Below are positions 54,805-61,500 of a DNA stretch of 64,000 nt, piece after piece. Origin of the DNA: Nitrosomonadales bacterium. Its GTDB lineage: Bacteria; Pseudomonadota; Gammaproteobacteria; Burkholderiales; Gallionellaceae. A program made the translations under genes and the position numbers. How positions within the stretch are numbered: the first letter of the stretch is position 1; each line of letters begins with the position of its first letter. Location: assembly GCA_016208015.1 (NCBI GenBank), contig JACQYW010000012.1, positions 310,001 through 374,000 of the forward strand, given 5' to 3'. Below the pieces are notes generated by a model. That model was given only the letters and a program-made list of their open reading frames with translations, did not search any database and was not told the origin of the DNA.

Positions 54805-55599
54805 TCACGCGCGCGATTCCAGCACGAGGATGGGGCAACGTTCGGCGAGTTCGTAACTGCCGTAGATCACTTCCTTTTCCACGAGTGACGGTGGAATGGA
54901 GTTTCGTACCTGCGACAGTGTCGGATAGCAATAGCGCGCATCCGAGCCGCGGTAGAAATCGATGGTCGCTATCTCGTCGGCGCGCCAGCCGGTCGCGGCG
55001 GCGAGTCGTGCCCGGTCGGGGATCAACCGGTCGAACGTCTCCGCGGTCTCGGCGACATTCAGTGTGAAGTCCGGCGACTCGGAGGCGATCGCCATCGACA
55101 AGCGCCACTTGAAGGCATGCACACTCTTCATCTTGCCGCCGAGGGCTTTCTGGCAGACAAGCTCGCGCGTCTCCGGCTGATCCGGGCTGACGAACACGCG
55201 CAGCAATATCCTGCCGCCGGGAGTAACGATCTTTGCGAGCCGTTCGAAGAAGCGCTGGTGTTGCCTGGGTTGCGCCAGCAACACCAGGCAACCGTCGCCG
55301 ATGAGCGTGTCGAACGAAGCGGGTGCGAAAGGCATCTCCAGCCAGTCGCCCAGGATCGCGTGCTGCTTGCCATGCCAGAGTGCGGCGATCATGGCGGCAC
55401 TGTTGTCGATGGCGGTGAGAGTGGGCGACAGATCGGCCAGTTCGGGGGTCACACCCAGCAGAAGACAAAGACCGGGATCACCGCCCATCGCCTTGCGGAA
55501 ATTCGCCACGTCCTCGGCGCAGGGGCGCAACGGCGAACCCAGCCGGTTCCATCGCTGCGAGAAGCCCTGCCAGTAATTGTTCGCTGTGGTGTCCGTCAT
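54805..55599 (-). CDS. SAM-dependent methyltransferase
   Basis: 264 residues. The SAM site shows LLLGVTPELADL, TAIDNSAAMIAALW and GDWLEMPFAPASFDTLIGDGCLVLL, a class I Rossmann methyltransferase. The C-terminal half is not typical of a named family. 5 bp downstream of the VOC gene and 26 bp upstream of the adenylation gene. Substrate unknown; the cluster suggests a small carboxylic acid or its product. Confidence 0.8.
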   Translation of the reverse strand: MTDTTANNYWQGFSQRWNRLGSPLRPCAEDVANFRKAMGGDPGLCLLLGVTPELADLSPTLTAIDNSAAMIAALWHGKQHAILGDWLEMPFAPASFDTLIGDGCLVLLAQPRQHQRFFERLAKIVTPGGRILLRVFVSPDQPETRELVCQKALGGKMKSVHAFKWRLSMAIASESPDFTLNVAETAETFDRLIPDRARLAAATGWRADEIATIDFYRGSDARYCYPTLSQVRNSIPPSLVEKEVIYGSYELAERCPILVLESRA

Positions 55600-55604
55600 G
55601 CTGG

Positions 55605-56111
55605 TCAGTACAGGTCTCTGGCTTCGAGTGCGCGGAACAATCCTTCCACGTTCTTCTCCGAGAACGGGGCATCCGTTCGCTCGATCAACTCGATACGCAC
55701 GCCGGTCGCCGGATCGCGTTGCAGGAAGGTCTGACGTATCCCATCGTCGCTGATGACCGGCGTGTCGTTTTTGCCGCCGGCCTCTCGCACTTTGGCCAGT
55801 GCCGCATCCAGATCGCTCACGGAGAAGGCGATGTGATGCATGCCTGTACCGAAGGCGGCGAGGAACTTCGAGACCTGAGATTCGGGGGAGGTACCCTGGA
55901 CCAGCACCACGGTCGCGCTACCGGACTTCAATACCGCATACACCATGCCGGTGTGATCACCGTTCACCTCGCTGCGATCCAGCAATGAGAAACCGAGAGC
56001 CGAGGAATAGTGAGCGATGGATGCATCGATATCCTCGACGGCGATGGCGACATGGTCGATGCCGAGGATCAGGTTGCCCAATTGTGCCGTCAGCGCATTC
56101 TTCATCATCAT
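55605..56111 (-). CDS. VOC-superfamily enzyme, methylmalonyl-CoA epimerase-like
   Basis: 168 residues. Two beta-alpha-beta modules with metal-ligand candidates: GIDHVAIAVEDID (His), VVLVQGTSPES (Gln), TGMHHIAFSVSDLD (His) and GVRIELIERTD (Glu), the arrangement of methylmalonyl-CoA epimerase and 4-hydroxyphenylpyruvate dioxygenase-like VOC proteins. Overlaps the sulfotransferase gene by 4 bp. The CoA-thioester preference of epimerases would fit the neighbouring adenylation enzyme, but this is inference. Confidence 0.78.
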   Translation of the reverse strand: MMMKNALTAQLGNLILGIDHVAIAVEDIDASIAHYSSALGFSLLDRSEVNGDHTGMVYAVLKSGSATVVLVQGTSPESQVSKFLAAFGTGMHHIAFSVSDLDAALAKVREAGGKNDTPVISDDGIRQTFLQRDPATGVRIELIERTDAPFSEKNVEGLFRALEARDLY

Positions 56112-58246
56112 CGGTTCGGCACCAGATCGCCCAGTTCATCGAGCAGCGGGCCGAGGAACTTCTCGTACTTGCGCCAGCGTTCCACCGAGGTCGTGTAGAT
56201 CGGCTGGCGCACCTGCGTCACGCTGGCGGTGCGCACCTGGCGCTTGGTCTTGTGGAAATCGAGGCAGGCGTCGTTCCATTCCAGGCCGCAATAGTCAAGC
56301 AGGCGTCGCGCCTGTCCTTCCTGGTCGGCAACGATGTCCTCGTAATGAATGTCGAGGAAGGCGCCCGCAGGCAACACCTTGCGCCAGTGATCCATCAGGC
56401 GCGCGTAGTCGGCATAGTAGCGGCCGAGCTCGGCCAGATCGTAGGTATGTTCCTGTTTGCGGTGGAACAGGCGCGTGAAGCACGACAGGCAGGTGTCCAC
56501 CGGATTGCGGTTGACGTGGATGATCTTCGCGTTCGGCAGCATCAGGTGGATCAACGGCACGGCAAAGAAGTTTGCCGGCATCTTGTCGGTGATGTGTTTC
56601 GAAGCCGGCGCGCGCGCTTGCAGGGCGCTGACATATTCCTTGCCCCATGCGCTGAGGATGGCTTGATCCAGATAGCGCAGGTTGTCGGGAAAGGTCGTTG
56701 TCTTCGGGTCGATCTTGCGGTGCGCGATGCGCAACAGGTCGGGCAGTTCGCCTGCGCCGTAGACATCGGGGTGGCTGGCGATGATCTGCTCGGTCAGCGT
56801 CGTGCCGGAGCGCGGCATGCCGAGCACGAAGATCGGCAGGTCGGACGGATCGCCGCCACCGCGCAAACGGTCGATTGCATCCTTGCCGAACACTTCGGCC
56901 AGTTCGGTGAACTGGCGTGCGGTAGCTGCCGGATCGTAATTCAGTTTTTCGCGTTTCAGCTTGCAGCCCGCGAGGTAATGCGGGAATGCGCGTTCATAGT
57001 CTTTGGTGTCGTCGTAGCATTTGCCCAGCGCGAAATGTAGCGACATCTTGCGGTTGTCGGAATGGCTTTCTGCATCTTCCTGCAGTTTCAGCAATGCAGT
57101 GAAGTGCTCGTCATCCGCTGTCACCTTCTTTGCCTGGATGAGCTGGATGCGCGCCGCCGTATTGTCCGGTTTTAGCGACAATGCCAACTGGAACAGCTCC
57201 ACGGCGCGGTCCACATCGCCGTTCTCCACGCACAGATGGCCCAGGCCGAGCAGTGCTTCATCGCATCCGGGGTCGATCTGCATTGCGCGGTCGAACTCGG
57301 CTTCAGCCTGCGCGGGACGCGAGGCTTCGGTATGGATGCCGCCCATCAACGCATGCGCTTTCGGATTGTTGTCATCGATCTGCAGTGCGTGCTGAGCGGC
57401 CTGCTCGGCTTCTTCCAGCGACTCCGATGCCTGTAGCGTCTTGGCCAGACCCAACTGCGCTTCGAGGTAGACCGGACGCAGTTCCAGCGCGCGCCTGAAC
57501 TTTGCCAGGGCAACCTCGTGCTCTTCCAGCGCCAGATGGATGCCGCCCATGTTGCAGATCGCCTCGGTGTAGTTGGGGTTGAGGCGCAGTGCCTTTTCCA
57601 GCGCGGCGGCGGCTTCCGGGATGCGGTCCTCCTCCAGCAACAGCGCGCCGAGATTGTTCAGTGGCTCCAGATAGTTCGGGTTGGCAGCGGCGGCCTTGTT
57701 GTAGCAGACCAGTGCGGCTTGGTTGTCCTTGCGCTCGCGCCAGATGCTGCCCAGATTGTTGAGCGAGGGGGCGAAGTTCGGATCTAGCGCCAGCGCGCGC
57801 TGCTGGCAGGCTTCTGCCTTGTCGTATTCCTTGCGGTCGAAGTACGCGATGCCCAGATTGCTGTGAGCCATTACCAGGCGCGGCTCCAGCGCTACAGCAC
57901 GCTCGCCGTGGACGATGGCCTGGTCCAGTTGTTTCAATTGGCGGCTGATCTCGCTCAGGTTGGCATGGAACAGCGCGACATCGCCCTTCACGCCGATGGC
58001 GCGCTGGATCAGTTCGGCGGCGAGCGCCTGTTTGCCGCATTGATGCGCGATCACGCCCAGCAGATGCAGGGCGAAAGGGTGTTGCGGCTGTTGTTGCAGT
58101 ATCTGGCGCAGCAGAATCTCGGCATCCTGCAAGCGGCCGCTTGCCTGCAATTGCCCTGCCAACGACATCGCCTGCTCGATAGTGAGCTTTTGTTGCGCTG
58201 GGGGTGATGCCAAACCAGTAGAGTCGGGCTTGCCGGGATTGTTCAT
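56108..58246 (-). CDS. TPR-repeat sulfotransferase
   Basis: 712 residues. At least nine TPR units (about 20-400, e.g. NPNYLEPLNNLGALLLEE and NPNYTEAICNMGGIHLALEE) precede a sulfotransferase domain (about 455-710). The domain has the PAPS phosphosulfate loop LGMPRSGTTLTEQIIASHP and the 3'-phosphate site INRNPVDTCLSCF-like (HVNRNPVDTCLSCFTRLFH). It would sulfate an acceptor; the TPRs may bind a peptide or glycan. First gene of the four-gene cluster; divergent from the giant adhesin. Confidence 0.85.
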   Translation of the reverse strand: MNNPGKPDSTGLASPPAQQKLTIEQAMSLAGQLQASGRLQDAEILLRQILQQQPQHPFALHLLGVIAHQCGKQALAAELIQRAIGVKGDVALFHANLSEISRQLKQLDQAIVHGERAVALEPRLVMAHSNLGIAYFDRKEYDKAEACQQRALALDPNFAPSLNNLGSIWRERKDNQAALVCYNKAAAANPNYLEPLNNLGALLLEEDRIPEAAAALEKALRLNPNYTEAICNMGGIHLALEEHEVALAKFRRALELRPVYLEAQLGLAKTLQASESLEEAEQAAQHALQIDDNNPKAHALMGGIHTEASRPAQAEAEFDRAMQIDPGCDEALLGLGHLCVENGDVDRAVELFQLALSLKPDNTAARIQLIQAKKVTADDEHFTALLKLQEDAESHSDNRKMSLHFALGKCYDDTKDYERAFPHYLAGCKLKREKLNYDPAATARQFTELAEVFGKDAIDRLRGGGDPSDLPIFVLGMPRSGTTLTEQIIASHPDVYGAGELPDLLRIAHRKIDPKTTTFPDNLRYLDQAILSAWGKEYVSALQARAPASKHITDKMPANFFAVPLIHLMLPNAKIIHVNRNPVDTCLSCFTRLFHRKQEHTYDLAELGRYYADYARLMDHWRKVLPAGAFLDIHYEDIVADQEGQARRLLDYCGLEWNDACLDFHKTKRQVRTASVTQVRQPIYTTSVERWRKYEKFLGPLLDELGDLVPNR

Positions 58247-58545
58247 AAATGTTCAAGAAGGTTTCTTCAAAATCCTTGTTAAATCCTGCCACGGTTGAAG
58301 ATTCATTGCCATGTCTTTCGAAAATTCGGGGGCAAGGCTGGTTAACGAAGCTGCAAGAGACGCTCATGCAGATTTTGTCGCGTACATCATATCCATCCTG
58401 CCGACACAGGTTTACTTGTTTCTTTGTATCTGGACCTTTTGCCTATGGTATTAACGCACATAAGCGAGTAGGATTTTTTCCTACGAAGAAAAAGAAGCTG
58501 CCAACATGTCGCGTCGCGACTTCATTTGGCTAAGGGAGTGTAAAG
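58247..58545. other. Divergent intergenic region, no gene seen
   Basis: 299 bp between the TPR-sulfotransferase and the adhesin. It is more AT-rich than its surroundings and holds the small hairpin GTAGGA-TTTTT-TCCTAC at 58468-58484, about 60 bp upstream of the adhesin start. I see no supported coding frame. Both promoters should lie here. Confidence 0.5.
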
Positions 58546-61500
58546 ATGAATTCACTGAACCACATCTTCCGCACGATATGGTCTGAGGCGCTAAGCGCGT
58601 GGATCGCAGTATCCGAGATCACCAAGACCAAAGGCAAACGCTCCGGCTCCTGTCTGTTCAGGGCATTGCACATCGGCGGTGTCAGCGACGAGACGGACGA
58701 TGTCCACAGTCACCGCTTCAAGCCCATCATCATCGCTCTGGCCTGCTGCTTCGCTCTCAATGCGCAGGCCAACCCCACCGGCGGAACCGTGGTCAACGGC
58801 AACGCCAGCTTCAACAATTCCGGCAACACCCTCACAATCACCAACACGCCCGGCACCATCATCAACTGGCAAGGTTTCTCCATCGGGGTCAATGAAGTCA
58901 CTCACTTCGCACAACAGAGCGCCGCCTCCGCCGTACTTAACCGCGTCGTCACCAGCAACCCATCGGCCATCCTCGGTACGCTCAGTTCCAATGGGCAAGT
59001 GTATCTGGTCAATCCAAACGGCATCGTGTTCGGCTCTGGTGCTACGGTGGACGTGGCAGGTCTGGTCGCCACATCGCTCAATTTAAGTAATGCCGATTTT
59101 CTTGCGGGTCGCCACAACTACACCAACCAGGCGGGCGCGCAGAACATCAGCAACGCCGGCAACATCAACGCCCAGCAGGGCGGGCAGATCTACCTGATCG
59201 CCCCCAACGTCGAGAACACCGGCATCATCACCGCGCCCAATGGCGAGATACTGCTAGCGGCCGGATACGAGGTGCAACTGGTCAACAGCCTCGATCCCAG
59301 CCTGCGCGTCAGCATCGTCGCGCCCGCGGGCGAGGCCACCAACCTCGGCCAGCTCATCGTCCAGTCCGGCAGTCTCGGCCTGTTTGGTGCGGTCGTCCGC
59401 AATACCGGTGCGGTGAGTGCGGACAGCGCCACGATGCAGGGCGGCAAGATCGTGTTCAAATCCAGCCTGCGCACCGAAGTGGGCGGCACGGTGAGCGCCA
59501 GCGGAGTGGGGGGCGGTGAGATCCATATTCTCTCCGACATGCAGAACGGCACGGTCGAAGTCAGCGGTACGCTTGACGCTTCCGCGCCCATTAAGGGTGA
59601 CGGTGGCTTCATCGATACTTCGGCAGCACAGCTCCAAATTGGCAGTACCGCGCGCATCACGTCTGCGGCACCGAGCGGCAAAAGTGGAGAGTGGTTGATC
59701 GATCCATACAACGTCAACATTGGCAGTACCACCGGCAGTTTCAGCGGCGGTTTTGTAGGCGGCGTGTGGACACCGACCGGAAGCGCCTCTTACGTAAACA
59801 CCGGCACGATCGCATCGACACTGGGGGGCGGAACTTCAGTCACGATTTCGACCGTGAATCCCGCAGGCACTGTCGATCCGGGAAACATTACGGTCAACCA
59901 ATCCATCTTGAAGACCACGGGTACCGTGACGACCACGCTGACCCTGCTTGCCGAGAACGATATCATTTTCATTGCAGGAGCAGGAATCAGCTCCACCAGC
60001 GGCGCATTGAATGTTGTGCTGCGTTCCGATGCGGATGCCAATGGCACAGGCACGGTCTCCTTTGCGGGCGCCAACACACTGAACGTATTGGCGGGCGGTC
60101 GAGTCGATCTGTATTACAACCCCGCATCCTATGCGACACCGACCACCTTCACCGGCATCACATGGGGTGCGACCGCGCATACCGAATGGATGCTGGTGAA
60201 CAACGTGACCAACCTGCAAGACATGAACACCAACCTGGCGGGCAACTATGCGCTGGGAACCGATATCAATGCGGCAGGCACAACTACATGGAATTTCAAC
60301 GGCACCACATATGACGGTTTTGCACCTGTCGGCACTATCGCCACGCCGTTCACGGGCAACTTCAACGGCAATCTGCACACCATAGATGGTCTCTATATCA
60401 ATCGATCGAGTGTTGGCTATGTAGGCCTGTTCGGCTATACCAACGCCAGTACGATTAAGGATGTGTCGCTGACCAACGTCAACATCCTGGGCGGCGGCTA
60501 CGTTGGCAGCTTGGTGGGCTGGCATCAGGGATCACTTGCCAACAGCCACAATGCCTCCGGCACAGTTACCAGTGTTGGGATGATCGGTACCGCGGCTGGC
60601 GGTCTGGTCGGCATGAACTACAATTTCTCGACCGTCGACAATTGCAGCGCCGGCAGTACAGTGAGCGGTACCAGCTATGTCGGCGGCCTGATCGGCGCCT
60701 CGCAGCAGTCCACCCTCAGCAACGTCAGCGCGACCGGCAATGTGACCGGCACGAACTGGGGCGCGGGCGGATTGGTGGGCAGCATGGAGGGGGACCTTTC
60801 TCCGCACAGCCTCACCAACGGTACGGCCAGCGGCAACGTCAATGGTTCGCGTTATGTGGGCGGCCTGGTCGGGTGGAACGGCTATTGGTCCACCATCAAC
60901 AACGGTATTGCCAGCGGCAATGTTTCAAGCACGTTAACCGATGCGGGCGGGCTGGTGGGCATGAATGCCTACAACATCATTTCCAGTCATGCCACGGGGA
61001 ATGTGTTGGGTGTCACCAATGTTGGCGGCTTGGTGGGCAACAACTATTGGGATAACAATCCCTCATTTTCATTTACCTACGGCTCCATCTCTCTCAGCGA
61101 CGCTTCCATCGGCACCGTGACGGGCGTGACGAATGTGGGCGGCCTGGTCGGCAGCAGTTCCAGTGCTGCGTTCAATGCGATCGATACGAACAATGCATCA
61201 GGCAATGTGTTGGGCACGACCAATGTGGGCGGACTGGTGGGTTACTTCTCAGGCAATACCTCGGTCGTTAATTCCTTCGCCAGCGGCAATGTGACCGGCA
61301 ATGGCGCAACCAATGCCAACCTGGGCGGTCTGGTCGGGCAGATGAACGGGGGCACCATCAGTAATTCCTACTCGACGAGTGCGGCGGTGGCAGGCGGCGC
61401 TGGCTCTTCGTATGTTGGCGGTCTAACTGGTTTTAACGCCGGTACCATCTCCAACAGTTACGCATCCGGCGTGGCCGTTTCCGGCGGCAATATGGTCGGC

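Noticed and set aside
54779..55468. N-terminal extension of the PaaK-like gene
   Set aside because: These codons are a shadow of the methyltransferase gene; the ATG at 54778 has a ribosome binding site and begins the adenylation-family homology.
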